DNA of 8,817 nt from Lachnospiraceae bacterium (GTDB lineage: Bacteria > Bacillota > Clostridia > Lachnospirales > Lachnospiraceae). The notes beneath the pieces are model-generated. The model worked only from the letters and a program-made list of their open reading frames with translations, did not search any database and was not told where the DNA came from. The stretch lies in the NCBI GenBank assembly GCA_900770535.1, contig CAAHDV010000125.1, forward strand, positions 1-8,817, given 5' to 3'. A program made the translations under genes and the position numbers. Numbering within the stretch: the first letter of the stretch is position 1; each line of letters begins with the position of its first letter. Of this stretch, positions 1 through 5,652 are shown in pieces.

Positions 1-10
1 GGCTTGCAGG

Positions 11-51
11 CAAAAATCCCATTGCCGAAGGCAATTTTCAATGGATTTTTG
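11..51. repeat. Inverted repeat with nested hairpin upstream of the MATE gene
   Basis: The outer arms CAAAAATCC (11-19) and GGATTTTTG (43-51) are perfectly complementary over 9 bp. Inside them ATTGCC (21-26) pairs with GGCAAT (30-35) around a 3-base loop. An alternative inner pairing is CATTG (20-24) with CAATG (39-43). The A-run in the left arm and T-run in the right arm would suit a weak bidirectional terminator of a gene lying left of the window. The run of T after the inner hairpin is only four bases, so this is not certain. It may instead be a dispersed palindromic repeat. Confidence 0.5.
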
Positions 52-52
52 C

Positions 53-83
53 CCGTAACTGTGAGGGTACTGAACAGTTACGG
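53..83. repeat. Perfect 10-bp inverted repeat
   Basis: CCGTAACTGT (53-62) and ACAGTTACGG (74-83) are perfect reverse complements separated by 11 bases. The element starts one base after the preceding inverted repeat and ends 18 bases before the ribosome binding site of the MATE gene. No T-tract follows, so a terminator role is unlikely. It could be an operator, an RNA hairpin in the leader, or one unit of a dispersed repeat. Nothing in the window decides between these. Confidence 0.5.
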
Positions 84-111
84 ACAAACTCATTTACGAA
101 AGGAGACGAAC

Positions 112-1455
112 ATGACAGATACATTCATGAAAGAAAAACCGGTGTTCCCACTTTTGGTATCCATGGCACTGCCGATGGTGGTGTCCATGCTGGTGAATTC
201 CCTTTACAACATCATCGACAGCTTTTACGTGGCGAAAATCAGTGAAGATGCCATGACGGCGCTTTCTCTGGTATATCCGGTCCAGAATTTTATCAACGCG
301 GCAGCCATTGGTTTTGGCGTGGGTATCAACGCGCTGGTGTCCCTTTATCTGGGGGCGGGGGAAAAGGAAAAGGCCGGAAATGCGGCCGGACAGGGGCTGT
401 TATGCTGCCTGGTGCACGGCGTGGTGCTGGCAGTGATTTCCCTCTTATTTATGCCGCATTTTTTAGCCATGTTTACGGACGATGAACAGGTAAAAGCGCT
501 GGCTATGCGCTATGTATGGATTACATTTTCGTTTGCGCCGGTCATTATGGCAGAACTGTTTTTTGAGAAGATTTTCCAGGCAGTGGGCCGTATGAAGGTG
601 GCCATGGTGAGCCTTTTGTGCGGCGCTGTCACCAACATTGTTTTAGATCCGGTCATGATCTTTGGAATAGGAGGTTTCTTGGAATTGGGAATTTCCGGCG
701 CGGCCATTGCCACCTGTGTTGGACAGATGGTTTCCCTGGCGGTTTATCTGGTGATGTATGTGGGAAAACCGTTCCCGGTTAAATTTTCTGGGCGGGATCT
801 GCGGCCAAATCCGCCGATCCTTAAGCGGCTTTACGGAATCGGCGTTCCGGCCATCTTAAACCTGGCGCTGCCATCCCTTTTGATCTCTGCGTTAAACGGG
901 ATTCTGGCGGCATCCTCTGCCAGTTATGTGCTGGTGCTTGGCATTTATTACAAGCTCCAGACCTTCCTTTACCTTCCGGCCAGCGGCATTGTGCAGGGCC
1001 TGCGCCCGCTCATTGGTTACAATTATGGCGCAAAGGAAATGAAGCGCGTATGGCGGCTATTTGAGCTGACTCTGGTGATGAGCGCCGCCATCATGGCGGT
1101 GGGAACCCTGGGCTGCATGTTTTTCTCCCGGGGACTCATGCAGCTGTTTACCACAAATCCGGAGACCGTGGAGGCCGGGGCGCAGGCCCTCCGGCTGATC
1201 AGCATGGGATTCCTGATCTCCTCCGTGTCGGTAACGGCCAGCGGCGCCTTTGAGGGACTTGGAATGGGCATGTCCTCCCTCATCATTTCCCTGTGCCGCT
1301 ATCTGGTTGTGATTCTCCCGGCGGCCTGGATTTTAAACCATTTTCTGGGTCCGGTGGGGGTATGGCACGGATTCTGGATCAGCGAGTGGATCTCTGCTGT
1401 CGTTTCCGGCTGTCTGGTGGCGCGATTTGCCGCCATTTGTCGAGCGAAACACTGA
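112..1455 (+). CDS. MATE-family multidrug/cation antiporter
   Basis: Membrane exporter of the MATE (NorM/DinF-like) family, which extrudes cationic compounds in exchange for Na+ or H+. The substrate cannot be read from the sequence. The 447-residue product has about a dozen hydrophobic segments throughout, matching the usual length and 12-helix plan. Family landmarks are the N-terminal ALPMVVSMLVNSLYNIIDSF stretch followed by AMTALSLVYP, and NIVLDPVMIFG before the central cytoplasmic loop. The equivalent helices recur in the second half, as expected for two pseudo-symmetric six-helix bundles. The ATG at 112 is chosen because AGGAG lies at 101-105, six bases upstream. The frame is open back to a TTG at 4, but that stretch crosses two inverted repeats and has no such site. 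The next gene starts 84 bases downstream and is functionally unrelated. Confidence 0.93.
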   Translation: MTDTFMKEKPVFPLLVSMALPMVVSMLVNSLYNIIDSFYVAKISEDAMTALSLVYPVQNFINAAAIGFGVGINALVSLYLGAGEKEKAGNAAGQGLLCCLVHGVVLAVISLLFMPHFLAMFTDDEQVKALAMRYVWITFSFAPVIMAELFFEKIFQAVGRMKVAMVSLLCGAVTNIVLDPVMIFGIGGFLELGISGAAIATCVGQMVSLAVYLVMYVGKPFPVKFSGRDLRPNPPILKRLYGIGVPAILNLALPSLLISALNGILAASSASYVLVLGIYYKLQTFLYLPASGIVQGLRPLIGYNYGAKEMKRVWRLFELTLVMSAAIMAVGTLGCMFFSRGLMQLFTTNPETVEAGAQALRLISMGFLISSVSVTASGAFEGLGMGMSSLIISLCRYLVVILPAAWILNHFLGPVGVWHGFWISEWISAVVSGCLVARFAAICRAKH

Positions 1456-1539
1456 ATAAATTTTCTCATTTTCCCATACATATGATAATAGCTGAGAGCA
1501 AGCTAAAAGAAATGAAATGGGAAGAGGAGAGAAAATACT

Positions 1540-2184
1540 ATGTCAGAAAAAGTGATTGAAAACAATAAGGTGAGTGTGATCGGGGAGATCATTTCCGGAT
1601 TTACCTTCAGTCATGAGGTGTTCGGAGAGGGCTTCTATCTGGTAAATGTGGCGGTGAGCCGCCTGAGCGAACAGGCTGACATTATCCCGCTCATGATTTC
1701 TGAGCGTCTTCTGGACGTAAAGGAAGATTACATTGGCTGCACGGTGGAGGCCATTGGCCAGTTCCGTTCCTATAACCGGCATGAGGGTATCAAAAACCGC
1801 CTGGTGCTGTCGGTATTTGTCCGGGAGATTCATTTTATGGAAAAGTTCACGGATTATACCAAAACGAACCAGATTTTCCTGGACGGCTATATCTGCAAGG
1901 CACCGGTCTACCGGAAAACGCCGCTGGGCCGTGAGATCGCGGATCTTCTCCTGGCAGTGAACCGCCCGTATGGCAAGTCTGACTACATTCCCTGCATTGC
2001 CTGGGGCAGAAACGCAAGGTTTGCATCCGGCTTTGAGGTGGGAACCCGGGTGAGAGTCTGGGGGCGTGTCCAGAGCCGGGAATACACCAAAAAGCTCAGT
2101 GAGACGGAGTGCGAAAAGCGCGTGGCCTATGAGGTTTCCATCAGCAAATTGGAGTGTGGAGAGCCGGAGGATGACGCTGTATAA
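1540..2184 (+). CDS. Tandem OB-fold single-stranded DNA-binding protein
   Basis: 214-residue protein with two SSB-like OB folds in one chain. The first spans roughly residues 9-98 (starting NKVSVIGEI) and the second roughly 109-206. The second carries the clearer SSB pattern: NQIFLDGYI, then TPLGREIADLLLAVNR, then CIAWGRNA, then VGTRVRVWGRVQSREY. Housekeeping bacterial SSB has one OB fold plus a flexible tail ending in an acidic DDIPF-like tip. This protein ends in GEPEDDAV, which is acidic but lacks the aromatic-proline tip, so recruitment of SSB-partner proteins is doubtful. It is probably an accessory ssDNA-binding paralogue and not the essential SSB (inference). GAGGAG at 1524-1529 supports the ATG at 1540. 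A weak AT-rich -10-like GATAAT lies at 1484-1489 without a convincing -35. The flanking genes give no functional clue. Confidence 0.82.
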   Translation: MSEKVIENNKVSVIGEIISGFTFSHEVFGEGFYLVNVAVSRLSEQADIIPLMISERLLDVKEDYIGCTVEAIGQFRSYNRHEGIKNRLVLSVFVREIHFMEKFTDYTKTNQIFLDGYICKAPVYRKTPLGREIADLLLAVNRPYGKSDYIPCIAWGRNARFASGFEVGTRVRVWGRVQSREYTKKLSETECEKRVAYEVSISKLECGEPEDDAV

Positions 2185-2205
2185 ACGGATTTACGGTATA
2201 CGGAC

Positions 2206-2234
2206 TTGCAAATGGCAGGGGAATGTGATAGGAT
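2206..2234 (+). promoter_or_regulatory. Candidate sigma-A promoter for the CobA-like gene
   Basis: A -35-like TTGCAA (2206-2211) is separated by 17 bases from a -10-like TAGGAT (2229-2234), which runs on into AAT. It lies just after the stop of the OB-fold gene. It would leave a leader of about 90 bases holding a small hairpin, TCTGC-TTAG-GCAGA (2277-2290), before the ribosome binding site. The assignment rests on hexamer match and spacing only. Confidence 0.4.
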
Positions 2235-2329
2235 AATGACGCTTGTATCAACGAGATGAATGATTTCGACGGAGCGTCTGCTTAGGCAGAAGGTTCCCAA
2301 ATGCTAAGAAAAACAGAGGTGCAAAAGCG

Positions 2330-2815
2330 ATGAGTACAGGAAGACTAGAGGTCATCTGCGGCAAAGACAGCTCAGGAAAGACAGCGATGGCCCTTGGCAG
2401 AGCGCTCCAGGCGCTCACAGAGCAGAAAACCGTGATCGTGATCCAGTTTTTAAAAGGCAGTGAAAAAACAGGAAATCTGGAAGTATTAAAGCGCATGGAG
2501 CCGGAACTCAAAGTATTCCGGTTTGAAAAGTCAGACCGTTATTTTGCGGAGCTGAGCGATGCGGAAAAGAAAGATGAAGAAATCAATATCCGCAATGGAC
2601 TGAACTATGCAAAAAAGGTGCTGACCACGGAAGAGTGCGATCTTCTGGTGCTTGACGAGGCCCTTGGCCTGGTGGACCAGAACATCGTGACGGAAGAGGA
2701 ACTGGAGGGTCTGCTGAAATGCCGCGACCAGGTCCAGGTCATTGTGACCGGCAAGGTACTGCCGGAAGGCATCTGCCGCATCGCAGACAAAGTGGAAGAA
2801 GTGGATTGCAGATAA
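2330..2815 (+). CDS. CobA/BtuR-like corrinoid adenosyltransferase family P-loop protein
   Basis: 161-residue P-loop protein resembling the CobA/BtuR/CobO ATP:corrinoid adenosyltransferases, which transfer the 5'-deoxyadenosyl group of ATP to cobalt. Visible landmarks in family order are the Walker A GKDSSGKT (residues 11-18), QFLKG (39-43), a Walker B-like LLVLDEA (D109, E110), and VTGK (139-142) where the family usually has VTGR. Known CobA proteins have a glycine-rich GxGKGKT loop and continue past this point with a short basic C-terminal segment. Here the loop is GKDSSGKT and the chain stops shortly after the final strand. It could be a minimal clostridial homologue or a relative with another nucleotide-dependent role. 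No other cobalamin gene is nearby. AGAGGTG at 2315-2321 places the ATG at 2330. Confidence 0.7.
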   Translation: MSTGRLEVICGKDSSGKTAMALGRALQALTEQKTVIVIQFLKGSEKTGNLEVLKRMEPELKVFRFEKSDRYFAELSDAEKKDEEINIRNGLNYAKKVLTTEECDLLVLDEALGLVDQNIVTEEELEGLLKCRDQVQVIVTGKVLPEGICRIADKVEEVDCR

Positions 2816-2816
2816 C

Positions 2817-2845
2817 TTGACAATTAAATAGGTTAATGCTACTAT
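2817..2845 (+). promoter_or_regulatory. Sigma-A promoter driving the riboswitch and dapA-dapB
   Basis: A perfect -35 TTGACA (2817-2822) begins two bases after the stop codon of the CobA-like gene. It is followed after 17 bases by a -10 TACTAT (2840-2845). TG at 2837-2838 gives an extended -10. Transcription would start near 2852, some ten bases before P1 of the lysine aptamer. The position is what a riboswitch-controlled dap transcript needs. Confidence 0.75.
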
Positions 2846-2860
2846 TATACACAAACAGGC

Positions 2861-3026
2861 AAGTAGAGGTTGCGCGAAGCATGAGTAGAGGATCTGATGC
2901 ACCAGAAGCAGAAGAGGGTTTCTTGAAAGGGCGGGCGCCGAAGATACAGGGCGGTCTGGACGTCATTTATCTGGGGACAGGGTGAAGAATCCTGTAACTG
3001 TCATCCAACCGGATGGAGAGCTACTT
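2861..3026 (+). promoter_or_regulatory. Lysine riboswitch aptamer (L-box)
   Basis: Leader RNA that binds L-lysine and controls the downstream lysine-pathway genes. P1 pairs AAGTAG (2861-2866) with CTACTT (3021-3026). Conserved L-box blocks appear in the right order: AGAGGTTGCG after P1, AGTA (2884-2887) in the loop-E region, GAAAGGG (2925-2931), and GCCGAAG (2937-2943) at the five-way junction. P3 pairs AGATA (2942-2946) with TATCT (2968-2972). P4 pairs ACAGG (2977-2981) with CCTGT (2991-2995). P5 pairs CATCC (3002-3006) with GGATG (3011-3015). Its place between a promoter and dapA, followed by a terminator, confirms the call independently of the motif match. Confidence 0.93.
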
Positions 3027-3054
3027 AAAGCAGAAAGCAAAGAACGACTTTAAG
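3024..3054 (+). promoter_or_regulatory. Antiterminator of the lysine riboswitch
   Basis: CTTAAAG (3024-3030) is a perfect reverse complement of CTTTAAG (3048-3054). The left arm takes the CTT of the P1 3' strand and the right arm takes the first three bases of the terminator stem. This helix therefore cannot coexist with either. It fits the low-lysine ON state. The pairing is read directly from the sequence and its role is inferred from known lysine riboswitches. Confidence 0.7.
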
Positions 3055-3090
3055 GAGGCTGACCGGAATTTGTCAGTCTCCTTGTTTTGT
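3052..3090 (+). terminator. Intrinsic terminator of the lysine riboswitch
   Basis: A 12-bp stem pairs 3052-3063 (AAGGAGGCTGAC) with 3072-3083 (GTCAGTCTCCTT), with a single G-U pair and an 8-base loop. It runs into the T-rich TTGTTTTGT. It lies between the aptamer and dapA, so lysine binding should end transcription here. From 3091 to the dapA ribosome binding site at 3171 nothing else is recognisable. Confidence 0.88.
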
Positions 3091-3184
3091 CTGTAAAAGC
3101 ACTTATGCGCATGCTCTGAATAATATCCGAACGATTGTGCCGGTTTTAAGATTACACAGGAAGAATATGAAGGAGGAAAATCAC

Positions 3185-4069
3185 ATGGCTATTTTTGAAG
3201 GCGCTGGCGTTGCGCTGGTAACCCCGTTTACAGAATCTGGAGAGGTAAATTACGAGAAACTTGAGGCACTGTTAGAGGAGCAGATCGCAGGGGGCACCGA
3301 CGCGATCATCGCATGCGGCACCACAGGTGAGTCCGCTACCATGAGCCACGAGGAGCATCTGGATGTGATCCGTTTCACCTGCAAGGTAGTAAACAAGCGG
3401 ATTCCGGTCATTGCAGGTACCGGTTCCAACTGCACAAGAGAGGCAATCCATCTTTCCAAAGAGGCTGAGAAGGCTGGTGCAGACGGACTGCTGCTGGTAA
3501 CTCCTTACTACAACAAGGCAACCCAGAATGGCCTGATTGCTCACTACACCGCAATTGCGGAGGCTGTAAGCATCCCGTGCCTGTTATATCATGTTCCGAC
3601 TCGTACCGGCCTGACCATGAAGCCGGAAACCATCGTAAAGCTCTGCCGCGAGGTTCCGAACATCGTCGGCGTGAAGGAAGCAAGCGGTAACTTCTCCGCC
3701 ATCGCTGAGATCATGCATCTGGCAAACGGATGCGTAGACCTGTACTCCGGCAACGATGACCAGATCGTTCCGCTGCTGGCTATGGGCGGCAAGGGCGTGA
3801 TTTCCGTTCTGTCCAATGTAGCTCCGAGACAGACCCACGAGATCTGCGAGAACTTCTTCAAGGGCGATATTGAAAAGAGCCGTCAGATGCAGTTAGATGC
3901 TCTTCCGCTGATCAACGCCCTGTTCTGCGAGGTAAATCCGATTCCGGTGAAGGCTGCGCTGAACCTGATGGGTAAGGAAGCAGGCCCGTTAAGACTGCCG
4001 CTGACCGAGATGGAGCCGCAGAACCAGGAGCGCCTGAAAAAGGCAATGCAGGAGTACGGAATTCTGTAA
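3185..4069 (+). CDS. dapA: 4-hydroxy-tetrahydrodipicolinate synthase
   Basis: Cytoplasmic enzyme condensing pyruvate with aspartate semialdehyde, the first committed step to diaminopimelate (cell wall) and lysine. The 294-residue TIM barrel matches the family length. Active-site features are all present: CGTTGES with T46 and T47, TPYYNK with Y109, LLYHVPTRTG with Y135 and R140 (the carboxylate-binding arginine), and VGVKEASG with the Schiff-base lysine K164. The ATG at 3185 follows AGGAGG (3171-3176) with 8 bases between. An in-frame GTG at 3137 would add 16 residues that do not resemble DapA. Expression should be governed by the upstream lysine riboswitch. dapB follows after 89 bases and catalyses the next reaction, so the two are probably co-transcribed. 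Confidence 0.97.
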   Translation: MAIFEGAGVALVTPFTESGEVNYEKLEALLEEQIAGGTDAIIACGTTGESATMSHEEHLDVIRFTCKVVNKRIPVIAGTGSNCTREAIHLSKEAEKAGADGLLLVTPYYNKATQNGLIAHYTAIAEAVSIPCLLYHVPTRTGLTMKPETIVKLCREVPNIVGVKEASGNFSAIAEIMHLANGCVDLYSGNDDQIVPLLAMGGKGVISVLSNVAPRQTHEICENFFKGDIEKSRQMQLDALPLINALFCEVNPIPVKAALNLMGKEAGPLRLPLTEMEPQNQERLKKAMQEYGIL

Positions 4070-4079
4070 AAGAAAAGAA

Positions 4080-4107
4080 GCTGCGAAACAGCAGGGCTGA
4101 TCGCAGC
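4080..4107 (+). other. Intercistronic hairpin between dapA and dapB
   Basis: GCTGCGA (4080-4086) and TCGCAGC (4101-4107) form a 7-bp stem with a 14-base loop, ten bases after the dapA stop. No T-tract follows, so it should not end transcription before dapB. It may tune transcript stability or nothing at all. Confidence 0.35.
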
Positions 4108-4158
4108 AACAGAAACTGCAGAAAATGGAATGAGACTTGCACAGGAGGACTTCTGAAT

Positions 4159-4914
4159 ATGGTAAGAATGATCATGCACGGTTGTAATGGCGCTATGGGA
4201 CGCACCATTACCGGCCTGGCTAAAGAGATGGACGGCATTGAGATCGTAGCAGGAATTGACGTAAACCCGGTTGTGTTAAGCGACTACCCGGTATTTGCAT
4301 CCCTGGAGGAATGCAATGTGGAGGCAGATGTGATCGTAGATTTCGCATCCGCAAAGGCAGTGGACCATCTGTTAGATTACTGCGGCGCTCACAAGATGCC
4401 GTTAGTACTCTGCACCACCGGACTTTCCCCGGAGCAGATTGAAAAAGTAAAAGAGACCAGCAAAAAGACCGCAATTCTGCGCTCTGCCAATATGTCCCTT
4501 GGCATCAACACCCTGATGAAGCTGGTACAGGATGCGGCTAAGGTTCTGGCTAACGCAGGCTTTGATATTGAGATTGTGGAGAAACACCACAACAAGAAGC
4601 TGGATGCTCCGAGCGGAACCGCGCTGGCGCTGGCTGATTCCATCAACGAGGCGATGGACAACCGCTATCACTACAAATACGACCGCAGTACAGAGCGCGT
4701 GAGACGTGATGAAAACGAAATCGGTATTTCCGCTGTGCGCGGCGGTACCATTGTAGGCGACCACGATGTGATCTTTGCAGGAACTGACGAGGTCATCACC
4801 TTCAGCCACACCGCATATTCCAAGGCAATCTTCGGAAAAGGCGCGCTGCAGGCAGCACTGTTTCTGGCCGGAAAGGAGCCGGGTCTGTACGATATGCAGG
4901 ATGTAATCGGCTAG
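4159..4914 (+). CDS. dapB: 4-hydroxy-tetrahydrodipicolinate reductase
   Basis: Reduces the DapA product to tetrahydrodipicolinate with NADH or NADPH in the diaminopimelate/lysine pathway. The 251-residue chain is at the short end of the family, as in other Firmicutes. The N-terminal Rossmann fold opens with the dinucleotide loop GCNGAMGR (residues 8-15). CTTG (85-88) lines the cofactor site. The family signature EKHHNKKLDAPSGTA (141-155) includes H143, the expected catalytic histidine, and K147, which binds substrate. A later AVRGGTIVGDHDV block is also typical. AGGAGG at 4143-4148 supports the ATG at 4159. It lies directly downstream of dapA with no intervening terminator or promoter that I can see, so it should share the lysine riboswitch. 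Confidence 0.97.
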   Translation: MVRMIMHGCNGAMGRTITGLAKEMDGIEIVAGIDVNPVVLSDYPVFASLEECNVEADVIVDFASAKAVDHLLDYCGAHKMPLVLCTTGLSPEQIEKVKETSKKTAILRSANMSLGINTLMKLVQDAAKVLANAGFDIEIVEKHHNKKLDAPSGTALALADSINEAMDNRYHYKYDRSTERVRRDENEIGISAVRGGTIVGDHDVIFAGTDEVITFSHTAYSKAIFGKGALQAALFLAGKEPGLYDMQDVIG

Positions 4915-4915
4915 G

Positions 4916-4955
4916 CAGCTGGCACAAAGGCATTTATGCCGGAGAAAACCGGCTG
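4916..4955 (+). other. Hairpin after dapB, possible weak 3' end
   Basis: CAGCTGG (4916-4922) pairs with CCGGCTG (4949-4955) with one U-G pair, just after the dapB stop. Competing inner helices are GGCA/TGCC (4929-4932/4937-4940) and GCCGG/CCGGC (4938-4942/4949-4953). A-rich sequence follows where an intrinsic terminator would have U. It may mark the end of the dap transcript by processing, but the evidence is only structural. Confidence 0.35.
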
Positions 4956-4960
4956 AAAAT

Positions 4961-5007
4961 TTGATAAAAAAGGAAATTCTGATTTTTTATAAAAACCTCC
5001 CTTTTTT
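4961..5007. other. AT-rich inverted repeats upstream of the lipoprotein gene
   Basis: ATAAAAAA (4964-4971) is complementary to TTTTTTAT (4983-4990), and AAAAAAGG (4966-4973) to CCTTTTTT (5000-5007), so two folds compete. The block could act as a weak bidirectional terminator. It also holds a -35-like TTGATA (4961-4966) with a poor -10 TTTTAT (4985-4990, 18-base spacing) that might drive the lipoprotein gene. I cannot tell which. Confidence 0.3.
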
Positions 5008-5041
5008 CCCATACTAGCAACAGGAAAGAAAGGAGAATATG

Positions 5042-5470
5042 ATGATGAAAAAAATCAGAATGACCGCATGTGTGCTCATCCTGGCGCTGGTCGTCTGCGC
5101 CCTGGCCGGATGCAGCAATAAGAACAACACCGGCATGGCAGACGAAGCCACCACCGCTTCCCAGAGCGCGTCCGATGGAGCAAACGGCAGCATGGGAGAG
5201 AGCGGCACTGCCGCAAACGGAATGGAAAGCAATGGTTCCATGGAAAATGGAGGAGCCGGTAATGGCACCGGAGGAACCGGCGGAACAACCGGAAATGGCA
5301 TGACTGGCACTGGCAACATGACCGGAAACGATAATATCGGAAATCCGGGCAATACAGCAGGAACCGGCGAGACCGCAAACCCGGCAGGCGGAAACCGCAG
5401 CAACGTGCGGGAGAGCACCGGCGTGGTAGATGGTCTGGTGAATGATGTGGAGCGTGCAGTTGACAGATAG
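5042..5470 (+). CDS. Small Gly/Asn/Thr-rich lipoprotein of unknown function
   Basis: Predicted secreted lipoprotein of about 142 residues, family not recognised. A short basic N-terminus and hydrophobic core lead to a lipobox LAGC. Its cysteine (residue 24 from this start) should be lipidated and become the mature N-terminus on the outer face of the membrane. The body is low complexity, rich in G, N, T, S and M, with loose TGNGM/TGTGNM-type repeats. It ends in a more ordered acidic-basic segment, GVVDGLVNDVERAVDR, that could form an amphipathic helix. Three ATG codons occur in a row at 5039, 5042 and 5045. AGGAG at 5031-5035 is too close to the first and well spaced for the second and third, so 5042 is a compromise. 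The long open frames on the opposite strand follow from the G/C-rich repeat composition and look spurious. Confidence 0.82.
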   Translation: MMKKIRMTACVLILALVVCALAGCSNKNNTGMADEATTASQSASDGANGSMGESGTAANGMESNGSMENGGAGNGTGGTGGTTGNGMTGTGNMTGNDNIGNPGNTAGTGETANPAGGNRSNVRESTGVVDGLVNDVERAVDR

Positions 5471-5493
5471 GAATTTTCTGAACCGAAAATTCC
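5470..5493 (+). other. Perfect hairpin at the lipoprotein stop codon
   Basis: GGAATTTTC (5470-5478) and GAAAATTCC (5485-5493) form a perfect 9-bp stem with a 6-base loop. The stem starts on the last base of the stop codon. GTACGG follows with no U-tract, so it is not a standard intrinsic terminator. Confidence 0.45.
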
Positions 5494-5518
5494 GTACGGC
5501 AGAGTAACAAACAAGAGA

Positions 5519-5598
5519 GACACCGTCTTAAGCAAAACGAGTCACATTCCCTTTTGCTGCAGCGCAGCAGGGAAAAGAATACGCTGCGGGGCGGTGTC
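5519..5598 (+). other. Candidate structured RNA: three-way junction with complementary loops
   Basis: Three helices can form together. The closing stem pairs GACACCG (5519-5525) with CGGTGTC (5592-5598). Arm A pairs AGCAAAA (5531-5537) with TTTTGCT (5552-5558). Arm B pairs CGCAGC (5563-5568) with GCTGCG (5583-5588). Both hairpin loops are 14 bases, and TTCCC (5547-5551) in one is complementary to GGGAA (5570-5574) in the other, allowing a loop-loop contact. An alternative fold is a single bulged hairpin, TTCCCT + GCTGC with GCAGC + AGGGAA (5547-5574). A T5 run (5605-5609) follows seven bases after the closing stem. I recognise no known RNA class. It could be a cis-regulatory leader, a palindromic repeat, or chance. 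Confidence 0.45.
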
Positions 5599-5616
5599 CT
5601 TCGCTTTTTACAAAGT

Positions 5617-5634
5617 TCCCGCTATTTCGCGGGA
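5617..5634 (+). other. Hairpin just before the ribosome binding site of the basic membrane protein
   Basis: TCCCGC (5617-5622) pairs with GCGGGA (5629-5634) around a 6-base loop. It ends nine bases before the AGGAGG at 5643-5648 and leaves that site unpaired. It may form part of the same leader as the element upstream. Confidence 0.4.
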
Positions 5635-5652
5635 GCTTACATAGGAGGATTC

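Noticed and set aside
4..111. TTG-start extension of the MATE protein
   Set aside because: The added residues are encoded by two inverted repeats, while the ATG at 112 has a well-spaced AGGAG and begins at the usual point before the first helix.
2185..2329. Cobalamin riboswitch before the CobA-like gene
   Set aside because: No B12-box-like sequence is present, and the leader is too short for that aptamer.
3123..3135. PurBox-like sequence (ATATCCGAACGAT) upstream of dapA
   Set aside because: It is a single copy with one mismatch, downstream of the riboswitch terminator and ahead of a lysine gene. Functional PurR sites are paired and lie at purine promoters. None is seen before purF.
5014..5535. 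Long minus-strand open frame of 173 codons, and a second overlapping minus frame, opposite the lipoprotein gene
   Set aside because: The frame lies over the repeat-rich lipoprotein coding region, and its product is Pro/Val/Phe-rich as expected from the complement of Gly/Asn/Thr codons. The + strand frame has a ribosome binding site, signal peptide and lipobox.
5519..5598. Purine riboswitch as explanation for the three-way junction
   Set aside because: The plan is similar, but the conserved junction and loop sequences of that class are absent, and the downstream gene is not purine related.
5554..5652. N-terminal extension of the basic membrane protein from a TTG at 5554
   Set aside because: It has no ribosome binding site, lies inside the folded intergenic element, and a TTG at 5653 has AGGAGG directly upstream.
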